A stretch of 64,000 nt of DNA from Anthoceros angustus (lineage: Eukaryota; Streptophyta; Anthocerotopsida; Anthocerotales; Anthocerotaceae), in NCBI GenBank assembly GCA_010909165.1, contig VJWM01000205.1, forward strand, positions 1 through 64,000, given 5' to 3'. The notes beneath the pieces were generated by a model. That model ran no database searches and had not been told where the DNA came from. It worked only from the letters and a program-made list of their open reading frames with translations. The position numbers and the translations under genes were made by a program. Shown piece by piece: positions 25,501-36,025 of the stretch. Each line of letters starts with the position of its first letter. The first letter of the stretch is position 1.

Positions 25501-27340
25501 CGAAATCACAGCTACCTGGCCACCGTAATGGAACAGGCTACCTCTCTAAGCAAAGTGGCAAGCCTGCTGGTGGATGGAGCAAACGATGGTTTGTTTTGAA
25601 CCAGGCCACAGGGAAGGTACGGTGTTTTAAGCTGAACTTGGTTGCATGTTTGTGAGCTGATGCTTATCCTAGACTTCTCATCTTGGATGTGTTCTGCCAT
25701 CAGTTCTCGTACACCAAGAAGCCAGAAGAGTCACGGTTTCGTGCAACAATCAGCTTGGAGGTACACGGGGGCTAAACTGGGGATTGGGTCCCTCCTTGAG
25801 ACTGTTTGCACGAATTGTACCGACTTTTCTTGGCATGCTCAGGAGTGCATCATTGAGGATATTGAGAGGGAGCCAACTGAGGAGGTAGAGGAGAAGAAAA
25901 GGTCAAAGAAGTCTGCAGCCAATGGCCCTGATTCGAGAGCTACAACACCAAACCTTACTTTCAAAATAAGCAACAAAGTCCCATACAAGGCTCTTTTTAA
26001 AGGTATCAGCCGAGGTCGTCTAGTCCAGATCTCCTGTGAATTGTGTGTTGGAGTTCTGCCTTGGATCAATCAAATCTAAGACGCTGGGTGAGTAACATTT
26101 CCTTGTTGTGACTTGCAGCTCACACTTCCATTCTGCTGAAGGCAGAGACACCAGCAGAGAAGGCTGAGTGGTTAGCTAGGCTTAGGGGTTCTACTCAACT
26201 TGGAAAGGCACCTGCTTTGAGAGGTTCGGCTTCTACTGGTTCTTTGGCTGACACAGGTGCAAAAGAGCGGACAGCATTGGCGTCGAGCGATGGTCCTTTG
26301 GTACGTGTGGTAGTTATGCCTTACCATGATTTTTCTTTCCGAAGGATGGCCTGTTTGTTGCTTTGCTTATCTCGGCAGTAGTTTGGACTGATAGACGAAG
26401 CAAATGGCTAGGTCAACGTACTTTTGTGGGAGGCTGGACAACTCTTGGATACAGGAGAATTAACTGAACTTGCTTCCAGGAACCAGCCCTTCGGAGGCCT
26501 GCCGATCCAGAAGAAGACTTGAAGCTGATGTCACAAGAAGTACGCGACTATGTGGAAGCCGTGCTCAACAGTCTCGCGGCCAACATTCCAAAGGTTGGTT
26601 TTGCCGTTTGTGAATCGCAGCCTGTTTTCTGGAGCTCGGTGGTCATGGTGTTAATGCTCTTCTAAACTGGATGTCACAGGCTGTAGTGTTGTGTCAAGTT
26701 GAACGAGCTAAGGAGGCTATGCTTAACAAACTTTACAGCTCAGTCAGGTTTGCTTTCTGGAGTTTCGTGTGTGTGCTCCGAAGACGTAGTGGTTCCGGAA
26801 TCAGCTGACTTGGTTGCTTATCCGTACACAGTTCACAGTCGAACTCGAAGATTCAAGAATTATTGATGGAGGACCAAGAAGTGAAAAGGAGACGTGAGAG
26901 GGCCAAGCGACAGCACTCACTGCTGAACCGTCTTACCAGACAGCTCAGCTTGCATGAAGCCCGGGCTGCGAGCAGCTCTGGCTTTGGTGGGAGCGATGCC
27001 GGAAGCGGTGAGCATGTCAAGTCATAAAATGGACAAGGAAAGTATGCGGATAATGGCTGGTTTTAACTGAGACAGGCGTGCCGTTGTTTCCACAGGGTCA
27101 CCAAGTGTAGCAGCCAGTGAGGATTGGCGTGTTGCTTTCGAAGATGCAGGGAGTGTAAGCTCAAACGACTACTCGGATCCACCCCCGCGGGAGACCCCAC
27201 GCCCTTATTCTCGACAGGTAAATGGGGGGCAGCGTCATGAATATGAGGAGAACGGGGATTCGTTTGGCAGCAGGCGCAGTACGCCAACAAGACTACCTCC
27301 ACCGCCTCCTCCGGGCGGTGCACCAGTGTATAGATATTAG
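16572..27340 (+). CDS. DRP2: Dynamin-related protein 2 (large GTPase with PH domain and GED)
   Basis: Spliced gene for a 934-residue classical dynamin. Plant DRP2 proteins act in scission of clathrin-coated vesicles at the plasma membrane and trans-Golgi. I resolve 22 phase-consistent exons: 16572-16697, 17003-17053, 17447-17564, 17899-17997, 18232-18296, 18448-18565, 18651-18993, 19114-19261, 19361-19462, 19678-19797, 19886-19969, 20093-20220, 25063-25147, 25286-25421, 25537-25616, 25704-25760, 25843-26002, 26119-26300, 26480-26593, 26680-26747, 26832-27007, 27096-27340. Visible motifs are P-loop GAGKSAV, DLPGLD, SKVDQ, middle domain, the PH core WSKRWFVLN, a GED-like part, and a Pro-rich tail ending VYRY with TAG. 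Length is close to Arabidopsis DRP2. Intron 12 (20221-25062) is anomalous: it holds scrambled copies of exons 4-12. Confidence 0.93.
20334..25046 (+). repeat. Scrambled partial copies of DRP2 exons 4-12 inside intron 12
   Basis: After exon 12 and 113 bases of intron, the sequence jumps at the word GCTAAGTGTCT into a patchwork of same-strand pieces of 16.5-20.3 kb. Main blocks are 20413-20703 (source 19.71-20.00 kb), 20787-21054 (exon 7 start, twice), 21055-22225 (exon 4 to exon 8), 22225-22543 (exons 7-8 again), 22543-22745 (exon 6), 22745-23643 (exons 4-7), 23643-24210 (short pieces) and 24211-25046 (exons 10-12 complete). It then rejoins the normal intron leading to exon 13. Many pieces have frame-breaking single-base losses, so they are not alternative functional exons. 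Confidence 0.9.
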
Positions 27341-28388
27341 TAATTGAGAAGCTTTGCTGCCGGCGACCCGGGGCGAGTTGCTTCTGCTTGGTTCCGTCCT
27401 CACGGATATGACTTGCTTTTGGGGGGTTGGCGGGGGGTGAGGGAGGGGTTGGCGAAATCATTATTCTGGATGGATAGGAAGGATTGTAGGTAGGTAGGTA
27501 GCTAGTACGGGTACATGTGGGGCGCAGAGTATGCCTGTGGCATCGAAATTCTTGTTTTTGAGGTTGCTTGTATGACTTGGGTGCATCGCGCCTCGGAATG
27601 CACGACCTCCTAGATTGTTTCATATGATTTTTTCCTGTAGGACATATTGAAAGTGCTGGTGCACTAGGTAGTATGATGAGTATAGTTTGGTGCAAAGTTG
27701 GCTCTCGATGCAGTTAGAAGCTTGCCGAGCAAGGGAAGGGGCAGGAGCTATGGCCGTTGTTGACGGCGTTCGCTTCATTATAGGTGGGCTGATCCTTGTT
27801 CAGTTTGCAGTAGACGACGAGTTTCAAGGATCAAGCAGAGGCGAACGGCAGCAGCTGAGTTCCACTGACGGAATTTTTGCAGATCATCTGATTCGTAGGA
27901 AGTGAAAAGTGGTGGTGAGTGCACTAATGGTATCATTTTGGTGAAAATACAAGCCGTATTCCTCCCAAGGTCCTTGCAGACAATTACGTCCAGGTGCGCG
28001 CCTCCACAGCCTGGCCTGCAGGCTGCAACCGGTCAAGAAGACTTCGGCAACACATACAAATGGCTGACGTAATATGTTATCACAGGGGTCCACCTGCTAG
28101 TGCTCACCTCAATGCAACAGAGCCTGGCCGGACGGAGAAGCGTTCGAGGAATCAGGTGTGTGGTGGCGCCTGTTGAGAGCAAGTCACAGCAGACAGAAAG
28201 TTAGATCCCTAGGACAGCCTGAAGAATTCGGGGTTGCATATCCTGGGTATTATCAGTCAGCGCTCATGCAGGTGTGAAAATTGAGCACGTCCTGCGAGCT
28301 CGAACCTGTGAAGATCTGCATGGCGGCAGTGAGAGTGTGCGTGGAGCAGCGCAGCCCAGGCCCTCCCCCTCCGCCAGCAACAGTAGCA
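27341..28388. other. 3' flank of DRP2 and intergenic spacer; no gene seen
   Basis: The first few hundred bases should hold the DRP2 3' UTR. A short tandem TAGGTAGGTAGGTAGC lies near 27490. At 27972-27987 a 16-base word, CCTTGCAGACAATTAC, is identical to DRP2 exon 14 at 25377-25392 without surrounding homology. The minus open frame at 27695-27063 overlaps the last DRP2 exon and is a shadow. Confidence 0.5.
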
Positions 28389-29483
28389 CTACAATCGTGG
28401 GTGGATGTTGATGGACTCCCGCCGACCCGTTTTGGTGAGAGAACCTCGGAAGTGCGGAACTGCCAGATCCCTTGAGGCGTAGGGCCCTGCGAATCCTGTC
28501 ACTGCCAAGCCTTCTTTGTGCTCTGGCACCAAAGGTCTGTTGCTCCCCACCGACGCTTGCCTGAAGCCTGCATTCTTGAGGTAGCCTTCCGTGCCAGGGT
28601 GTCTCGGGGACACATGGCTGCTCTCCGGGCTTGGTTCAGGAGGTTCCGGGATGACAATGGTCATCTCCGATACAGGCGGAAACACTCCCACCCCTTCAAT
28701 GTCCGGCGGAGGAGGCGGGGGAGGCCCCATGTAGTCCACAAGAGTGAAGGACCCATGTCTGTCCGCAAACCTCCTGCCGCACACAGAGCCTCGAAACCCC
28801 TGGTTCAGGAGCGACTCCCGCCTGCCTTCCCTGGACACGATCACCCGCTCCCCGGTGATGGTCACCACCGACCCCCGGGCCGAAAGCGGGGACGGGGCCG
28901 GCGGCGAGCCGGGTTCCTTGGGGGAATTCAGGGTCGATTTCCTCCCGGCATACGGAGGCGGGAGCAAACCCACCGACAAGCGCAACGAGCCCTTGAACCC
29001 CGAATTGAGAGGCGGCTGCTTATGCACCACCACCGACGTCTGTTCGTCCTTGGATGATTTCCTCTTCCTGCTGCCTGGATCGCTCTTCCTGCGCCGCACC
29101 GAACTCTTCCTCCTCGGGAAGGACGTGCGCCGGCTGATGCTCACTCGGGTGAAGCTCTTCTTGCTCTTGCGCACGTAGCGCACGTAGCTCTTCTTGAAGG
29201 AGGCTCTCCTGGAGGATTTCCGCCTCTGGCCGGTGACAGATTGGCGGGGCTTGTCCGCGGCCTGGGCCGCATCCAGATCCTGCCCGCCTGAGGCCTTGAC
29301 GGTGGTCACCAGCGAGCCGCGGAAGCCCGCGTTCAGGGTGGATTTGCGCAGGCCCCTGCCGCTGGCGGACCCCCTGAGGTTGCTGCCTGGACTCGCGGTA
29401 GTTCTCCAGGGGCTGCCGGCACCGGAGTTCCTGGCGGCGCTATTCGCTCTGGATTTCCGCTTCTCGTTGCCATCGTTCGTCAT
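28389..29483 (-). CDS. Basic repeat protein with LNxGF(R/K)GS motifs, unknown function
   Basis: Single open frame of 364 residues, ATG at 29483 and TAG at 28389. I do not recognise the family. The protein is very basic and serine-rich, with little hydrophobic content, no signal peptide and no membrane segment. A short motif recurs: STLNAGFRGSLV (48-59), PLNSGFKGSLRL (158-169), SLLNQGFRGSV (224-234), YLKNAGFRQASV (301-312) and the partial HFRGSLTK (344-351). RKSTLN occurs again at 181-186. Many R-R/K-x-S/T sites, densest at 88-147, look like basophilic kinase targets. A proline run (PPPPPPP, 254-260) follows the third motif. It lies between convergent DRP2 and the 3' end of the FIO1-like gene. 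Codon use and GC are like the CML coding region. An intrinsically disordered scaffold or nuclear protein is possible, but this is inference. Confidence 0.65.
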   Translation of the reverse strand: MTNDGNEKRKSRANSAARNSGAGSPWRTTASPGSNLRGSASGRGLRKSTLNAGFRGSLVTTVKASGGQDLDAAQAADKPRQSVTGQRRKSSRRASFKKSYVRYVRKSKKSFTRVSISRRTSFPRRKSSVRRRKSDPGSRKRKSSKDEQTSVVVHKQPPLNSGFKGSLRLSVGLLPPPYAGRKSTLNSPKEPGSPPAPSPLSARGSVVTITGERVIVSREGRRESLLNQGFRGSVCGRRFADRHGSFTLVDYMGPPPPPPPDIEGVGVFPPVSEMTIVIPEPPEPSPESSHVSPRHPGTEGYLKNAGFRQASVGSNRPLVPEHKEGLAVTGFAGPYASRDLAVPHFRGSLTKTGRRESINIHPRL

Positions 29484-29958
29484 GGATGGACCTGCGCCGG
29501 GGAGCCTGCTGCCCTCACATCTCCCTCACATGTTTGTGCGTGTCGGTGAGGGAAGGGAGGAAGAAACGGTGAGGGGGGCGAAAGGCCGTGTTCGAGGAAG
29601 GCAGGCTTAACCGCCTGCAATTTCACCCCGTCAGGACCAGGGAACGACGCCACTCTAAGAATCTCAAGCGCCCAATGAGATATACATTGTAGCGCTGGCA
29701 ACATGAACACTTTGCCCTGCTGGGAGCGGCATAGCACGTCACCAAGCTCACAAATTTATTCCAGAACTCGGTTGTACAATTTGCGCCTGTGTCTGGGTCT
29801 GGGACTTGGTGCCAACGATGGATCTCAATCTACTCCCCACTTGCTCGAAGAAGACAGAAAACTGGCCTGCAAACCACGTCACCACAGGGACAAAGACCGC
29901 ATACCATCTAAGCCGCTGAGCTCAGGATGCAAATGGAGGAAGGGATTGGGTTTTGAAA

Positions 29959-32900
29959 TTACGACCTGAGGTATTTGCTTGCCCGCCAGGCACCGATGCT
30001 TTGATTAGAAGGGATCCAGGTGCTTGCTGGAATACCTGATAGGCACGGTACACGGTTAGCTTTACTTGCTGCACACCACCACCTAATTAATATACCTCCT
30101 GAAAAGATCGTTGCTTTGACACTGACCGTAGCCTTGAAAGAAAGTTCCGTTGTCTGAACAGACCTTCCTTCGGATGGACAGACTGGGATCAAATTGTTTT
30201 CGAAGGACTCTCGACTTCTTTTCATCGGTGGACAAACCAAGTCTGTAGCGCCGGTGCATAAACGGAGGGATCTTACAGTGACGCAGAAGTTGGGGACGTC
30301 AACTGTACAGGACGCTCCTAGATCCTGCATCACCGAAGCTATCGTGTCCAGGACCTTGCAGACAATTACTGGGCCGGAGGGCCAGATAATAGTTGCAGGT
30401 AGGTTATGAAAGCAGTTTCTTGCTGTGCGACTGGGTGCTTCTTGTTTTCATTTTGGTTGGATTGTATGCTACCAAAACGAAATCACAGCTACCTGGCCAC
30501 CGTAATGGAACAGGCTACCTCTCTAAGCAAAGTGGCAAGCCTGCTGGTGGATGGAGCAAACGATGGTTTGTTTTGAACCAGGCCACAGGGAAGGTACGGT
30601 GTTTTAAGCTGAACTTGGTTGCATGTTTGTGAGCTGATGCTTATCCTAGACTTCTCATCTTGGATGTGTTCTGCCATCAGTTCTCAGACACCAAGAAGCC
30701 AGAAGAGTCACGGTTTCGTGCAACAATCAGCTTGGAGGTACACGGGGGCTAAACTGGGGATTGGGTCCCTCCTTGAGACTGTTTGCACGAATTGTACCGA
30801 CTTTTCTTGGCATGCTCAGGAGTGCATCATTGAGGATATTGAGAGGGAGCCAACTGAGGAGGTAGAGGAGAAGAAAAGGTCAAAGAAGTCTGCAGCCAAT
30901 GGCCCTGATTCGAGAGCTACAACACCAAACCTTACTTTCAAAATAAGCAACAAAGTCCCATACAAGGCTCTTTTAAAGGTATCAGCCGAGGTCGTCTAGT
31001 CCAGATCTCCTGTGAATTGTGTGTTGGAGTTCTGCCTTGGATCAATCAAATCTAAGACGCTGGGTGAGTAACATTTCCTTGTTGTGACTTGCAGCTGTCC
31101 ATTCACGACCAAGCTTCTGAACCACACGACCAGAACAGTGATCAGAAACGTGTGCCGAAAAGTAGGCCAAATAGATGATTCACAAAAGCAGTCAGTACGA
31201 ATATTTACCTCCAGCATAAAAGACGTGTTGTGTTTATGTACCGATAACTTCACGTCGGCAACGGCCTGTGAAGATGACCCGAATGACCAAGCTAGACCCC
31301 ATCGAGAGGTCCGACCCTGCACAAACTCTGTTGTCCGCAACATGAACACTTTGCCCTGCTGGGAGCGGCATAGCACGTCACCAAGCTCACAAATTTATTC
31401 CAGAACTCGGTTGTACAATTTGCGCCTGTGTCTGGGTCTGGGACTTGGTGCCAACGATGGATCTCAATCTACTCCCACTTGCTCGAAGAAGACAGAAAAC
31501 TGGCCTGCAAACCACGTCACCACAGGGACAAAGACCGCATACCATCTAAGCCGCTGAGCTCAGGATGCAAATGGAGGAAGGGATTGGGTTTTGAAATTAC
31601 GACCTGAGGTATTTGCTTGCCCGCCAGGCACCGATGCTTTGATTAGAAGGGATCCAGGTGCTTGCTGGAATACCTGATAGGCACGGTACACGGTTAGCTT
31701 TACTTGCTGCACACCACCACCTAATTAATATACCTCCTGAAAAGATCGTTGCTTTGACACTGACCGTAGCCTTGAAAGAAAGTTCCGTTGTCTGAACAGA
31801 CCTTCCTTCGGATGGACAGACTGGGATCAAATTGTTTTCGAAGGACTCTCGACTTCTTTTCATCGGTGGACAAACCAAGTCTGTAGCGCCGGTGCATAAA
31901 CGGAGGGATCTTACAGTGACGCAGAAGTTGGGGACGTCAACTGTACAGGACGCTCCTAGATCCTGCATCACCGAAGCTATCGTGTCCAGGACCTTGCAGA
32001 CAATTACTGGGCCGGAGGGCCAGATAATAGTTGCAGGTAGGTTATGAAAGCAGTTTCTTGCTGTGCGACTGGGTGCTTCTTGTTTTCATTTTGGTTGGAT
32101 TGTATGCTACCAAAACGAAATCACAGCTACCTGGCCACCGTAATGGAACAGGCTACCTCTCTAAGCAAAGTGGCAAGCCTGCTGGTGGATGGAGCAAACG
32201 ATGGTTTGTTTTGAACCAGGCCACAGGGAAGGTACGGTGTTTTAAGCTGAACTTGGTTGCATGTTTGTGAGCTGATGCTTATCCTAGACTTCTCATCTTG
32301 GATGTGTTCTGCCATCAGTTCTCAGACACCAAGAAGCCAGAAGAGTCACGGTGCAACAATCAGCTTGGAGGTACACGGGGCTAAACTGGGATTGGGTCCC
32401 TCCTTGAGACTGTTTGCACGAATTGTACCGACTTTTCTTGGCATGCTCAGGAGTGCATCATTGAGGATATTGAGAGGGAGCCAACTGAGGAGGTAGAGGA
32501 GAAGAAAAGGTCAAAGTCTGCAGCCAATGGCCCTGATTCGAGAGCTACAACACCAAACCTTACTTTCAAAATAAGCAACAAAGTCCCATACAAGGCTCTT
32601 TTAAAGGTATCAGCCGAGGTCGTCTAGTCCAGATCTCCTGTGAATTGTGTGTTGGAGTTCTGCCTTGGATCAATCAAATCTAAGACGCTGGGTGAGTAAC
32701 ATTTCCTTGTTGTGACTTGCAGCTGTCCATTCACGACCAAGCTTCTGAACCACACGACCAGAACAGTGATCAGAAACGTGTGCCGAAAAGTAGGCCAAAT
32801 AGATGATTCACAAAAGCAGTCAGTACGAATATTTACCTCCAGCATAAAAGACGTGTTGTGTTTATGTACCGATAACTTCACGTCGGCAACGGCCTGTGAA

Positions 32901-34139
32901 GATGACCCGAATGACCAAGCTAGACCCCATCGAGAGGTCCGACCCTGCACAAACTCTGTTGTCCGCAACATCGTCACCCCTATGGACCTCAGTCGTGCGG
33001 TCAACATCTTTAAATTTGCCTTCCGACCAACCATCGATGAGTACCACCTGATCACAGATAAGAATAAGATAACAGAGAAACATGCCTACCTCTGATGAGG
33101 CAATGGGTGTGGGTAAGGTAAGCTGCTCACTGTATTCTGTCCCTTAAAGCTGCACTGTCATCAATGATCTGTCGTATGAACTCTGCTTCTCCACCATCAC
33201 ACACCATCTCTTCCGCAGTTCCACCACAAGCTGTCCTTGGGTTTGCATTCGCCTCAGACATATCCTCGAAAAAAGGCGGGTTGCACATGCAAAAGTCGAA
33301 TTTCTCATCTTCCCCGACAACACCAAGCAGAACAGGTGGCCTGACACCATCCTGTTCAGCAGCTTCTTCTGGAACGTGAACTTGCCGAACCTCTATGAAC
33401 TCAGCTAGATGGGGGTTCTGTTCCACAATCCTCCTAGCTGACTCAATGGCAACAGGGGTGACATCTGCGAAGGCAAAAACTCCGATCAACTCAATGTCCA
33501 CACACACTTCCCACGCAGCATCGGCCATAACAGAACCAAAAAACTCACCTGTACCAACGAAGTGCCAACCATGCAAAGCAGCACCGAGCAGAGGATAGAT
33601 ACAGTTTGCACCGGTTCCGATGTCCAGCCCCCTGATATCCCGGTCCCCATCACCATGCCAAGGAGCCGGGCACAGGGGCAGAAGGTCTTCAATCCAATGA
33701 ATGTAGTTGGCCCTGTTGGGCACAGTAGGGCAGAGCTGTCCATCCGGTATCCACCTACCCAAGCACGAACAGGAGAGCGCGTTTCAGCAGCAGCAACGGC
33801 AAGCTAGCCTGCAGCAAGAGCCATGGACGAGTAATCGTCAAGCAAGAGCAGCTGCAACCCAGCAGCATGATTTAGGTCAAACAGGTGCAACGACGCTCAC
33901 CACTTGACGCCATAGTCATGCTGCAGCAGGACCCGTGTGAGCTCCCTGGTGGCATTGAAATCCGTCCAGTCAATCCTGGGCTTCCCGTTCCCACCCACGG
34001 ACACGAAGGCAGCAAACTCGGGGTACAGGGAAGCCAACAACCCAAAATTTGGAGCCCTATCAGCATATTTGTTCCGGGGATGCATCTCCCTGCTCCTCTT
34101 GGCCTTTTTAGGGCGCCTCGCAAGCTGCGGAGCTTCCAT
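29959..34139 (-). CDS. FIO1: METTL16/FIONA1-type RNA m6A methyltransferase, with rearranged 3' half
   Basis: Homologues methylate adenosine in U6 snRNA and some mRNAs in the nucleus. Exons 1-5 are supported by phase: 34139-33901, 33754-33549, 33464-33131, 33047-32837, then VLDTIASVMQDLGASC... at 30354-30277. The N-terminal part carries PRIDWTDFNATRELTR; exon 2 carries WWIPDGQLCPTVPNR and the SAM-binding GLDIGTGANCIYPLLG; exon 3 carries the catalytic NPPF; exon 4 carries WYSSMVGRK and TTEFVQGRTSRWGLAWSF. Exon 5 and the sequence downstream to about 29960 occur twice (31992-31597 and 30354-29959) because of a 1638-base tandem duplication. Intron 4 contains antisense DRP2 sequence. Exons after exon 5 are uncertain; frames with SFKATVSVKATIFSGG are candidates. 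The start codon follows an upstream GC-rich leader and is the first ATG of the conserved frame. Confidence 0.82.
30354..31094 (+). repeat. Copy of DRP2 exons 14-17 region, first FIO1 unit
   Basis: This is a near-identical copy of 25377-26118, introns included, so it is a genomic rather than mRNA-derived copy. It spans the end of exon 14, exons 15-17 (PH domain) and intron 17 up to the acceptor CTTGCAG. It differs from the source at TTCTCGTACACC versus TTCTCAGACACC and by one lost T at the end of exon 17, which shifts the frame. On the FIO1 strand its end supplies the AG just before exon 5. Confidence 0.92.
31992..32722 (+). repeat. Copy of DRP2 exons 14-17 region, second FIO1 unit
   Basis: Second copy of the same DRP2 segment. 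Beyond the changes in the first unit it has lost five bases in CGGTTTCGTGCAAC, one G each in two G runs near 32378-32390, and one AAG in AGGTCAAAGAAGTC. The exon copies are no longer open in the DRP2 frame. Confidence 0.92.
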
Positions 34140-34905
34140 GGCGGCAGCAGGGCAATGCTTGGCTCTCGTCTCTACAAGTGGCTGGCTGCTCGCAGAAGGT
34201 GGGCCGAACTGTTGCAACTCCCATGCTTTTAAACCATGGAGCCAAAAATAAGGCTCGGCAACACAGCATTGCGGGCCGCGACAGGGGCCCACAGGGTGGG
34301 GCGGGAATCCGACCCAATTGGGCATCGCCGTTTGCTGAAGGAGGAGAGCGGAGCACGCTAATCGGCGGATTAAGCTGCGCCCTTTCCTCGGCGTCGGAGT
34401 CAGACACGGCCGGCAAACCCGCTACGTCTTCTCGTTGGTCGTCGTGGGACGCGGTCAGGTCTGTTTGGCTGTTTATTTGCAAGCAAGTTCGTGGCTTCTG
34501 GCTCCCGGAGCAAGAGGAAGACGACGCCGGGTCCGGCAGACCGGCGGGGAATTGCGGGCCTCATCGACGGCGATTCTGTCCGGAGCATGGCACGGGGGCA
34601 CCGATCCCGAGCGCGCTGGGCGGCCTCATCAGCATCAGCAGGAATCGGATTGCAACGGTTTTGGGCGGTTTCCCTTGCTCTTCGGCTCCAGTAACTGGTC
34701 AACAAGGCGAGCTAGAGGTGGGGGATTGTGTGCCCTTCCGCTTGCCTTCTGCCCACCAGCCCTTGCTTCCGCTCTTCTCTTCTCCGCTGCTCTGCTCTTC
34801 CCTGGTCTGCTGCGTTTTCGTTTCCATTCCTTCCCAATCCGCTGTGCCCTTGCCCGGTGTTTCTGAGGGGGCGGGGAGGGGTGCGTAGGGGAAGGAGGAA
34901 GAGAG
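34140..34905. promoter_or_regulatory. Divergent intergenic region between FIO1-like gene and CML
   Basis: The start codons of the minus-strand FIO1-like gene (34139) and the plus-strand CML gene (34906) face apart across 766 bases. The half near CML is GC-rich with pyrimidine-rich runs typical of a 5' leader. No TATA box stands out. Open frames here lack motifs. Confidence 0.45.
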
Positions 34906-35445
34906 ATGGTGGTTCAGGCGGAGGAGCATGGTGGGATGCTTGACAGAGGCAGAATGGGGGGCAGCGGGAAGCTGACGCGGGAGCAGATGGCGGAGCTGCG
35001 GGACATGTTCACCAGGTTCGACAGGGACAGGGATGGGAGCATCACGGAGCTGGAGCTGGGGTCTTTGCTGCGCTCGCTGGGGCTCAAGCCCAACACGGCC
35101 CAGATGGAGGCGCTGGTGCACAAGGCGGACACCAACAGCAACGGGCTCATCGAGTTCAACGAGTTCGTGGATCTTATCGCGCCCAGCGTGGCGCAGGAGG
35201 CGCCGTACGACGTGGAGGAGCTGCGGGCCGTGTTCCGGGCCTTCGACCGGGACGGCAACGGCTTCATCACGGCCGCGGAGCTGGCGCACTCCATGGCGCG
35301 TCTGGGGCACGCGCTCTCGGTGCGGGAGCTGGCCGCCATGATCAAGGAGGCTGACACCGACGGGGATGGCAGGATCAGCTTCACGGAGTTCGCGGCCGCC
35401 ATGTCCACGGCCGCGTTCCAGGCCCACCAAGGAGGATCGCCTTAG
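34906..35445 (+). CDS. Calmodulin-like protein with four EF-hands
   Basis: Intronless frame of 179 residues. A calcium sensor of the plant CML family, probably cytosolic or nuclear, acting by calcium-dependent binding to target proteins. All four EF loops keep canonical liganding positions: 39-50 ([12 protein letters not shown]), 75-86 ([12 protein letters not shown]), 114-125 ([12 protein letters not shown]) and 150-161 ([12 protein letters not shown]). The 20-residue N-terminal extension and short tail make it longer than calmodulin (149). Composition resembles the CML15/16/18 group, with [10 protein letters not shown] after the first hand. A second ATG at residue 11 is a possible alternative start. 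The coding region is strikingly GC-rich, unlike the intron-bearing neighbours. It ends in TAG, showing TAG acts as a stop in this genome. Confidence 0.9.
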   Translation: MVVQAEEHGGMLDRGRMGGSGKLTREQMAELRDMFTRFDRDRDGSITELELGSLLRSLGLKPNTAQMEALVHKADTNSNGLIEFNEFVDLIAPSVAQEAPYDVEELRAVFRAFDRDGNGFITAAELAHSMARLGHALSVRELAAMIKEADTDGDGRISFTEFAAAMSTAAFQAHQGGSP

Positions 35446-36025
35446 ATTGTTTCCGGTTCCTCTACCACCTTTCTGTGTTCTGCAATATCACGACCGGGCC
35501 CGGCTTTTGTACAGCGTCCAGGTAGGGCGGGACCGTCTGTCGGTGGCATCATAGAAGCAGTGGCATCTCGGACGGAGATTGGAGGGGCTCATCAAGCTCA
35601 GTTACGTGCAACCCAGCAGCTACAACAAGCTCGAGTGCAAGGAAGTAGCAACAGAACTGCATCAACGCTAGGCTGGGCTGGCTTCCTCTCCTTGGGGAAC
35701 CACCAGCGTTGATCCCCAAAAATAAAAATGCCACAAGGTACGATACGTCTCGTAGGTTTCAGGCTCGGTTCTTCCTGTAGGAAAGTTTGTCAGGCTAGAC
35801 GGGAAATTGTCGACGGCTCCTCGTCATTGAGATGTAAATTGACGGGCGCTCTTACTCTTTTGCTACAACTTTGGCATTTGTTCTTGCCTACAACATAGGC
35901 AACTCTTGCATCGTGTGCTTCACAGAGAAGCTGAAGCCAGATAACTTACAAATCAACTTGACGAATTCATACTTTGACCGAAGCTCCGGACTCTGCTCCT
36001 GAAACAACCTCCAGCACTCTCAAAC
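35446..36025. other. Convergent 3' flanks of CML and WDR12; no gene seen
   Basis: This spacer holds the 3' ends of two convergent genes. The open frames in it are short and without motifs. Confidence 0.5.

Larger units (their letters stand above)
29703..32977. repeat. 1638-base tandem duplication, two units
   Basis: Positions 29703-31338 recur at 31341-32977 with a constant offset of 1638 bases until late indels. Each unit contains the FIO1 3' part and exon 5, a segment of DRP2, then FIO1 intron 4 and part of exon 4. The internal junction at 31334-31340 uses the 7-base word GCAACAT. This word is present both in FIO1 exon 4 (near 32966) and at 29699-29705. Unit 2 has extra small losses relative to unit 1. 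Confidence 0.88.

Noticed and set aside
28518-29178. Plus-strand frames opposite the 364-residue protein
   Set aside because: They lack motifs, while the minus frame shows a recurring protein motif and coherent composition.
34178-34888. 236-residue plus frame upstream of CML
   Set aside because: It lies in the divergent promoter/leader region, overlaps other frames and shows no motif.
34699-35430. 243-residue minus frame across CML
   Set aside because: Antisense shadow of a very GC-rich coding region; the plus frame has four canonical EF-hands.
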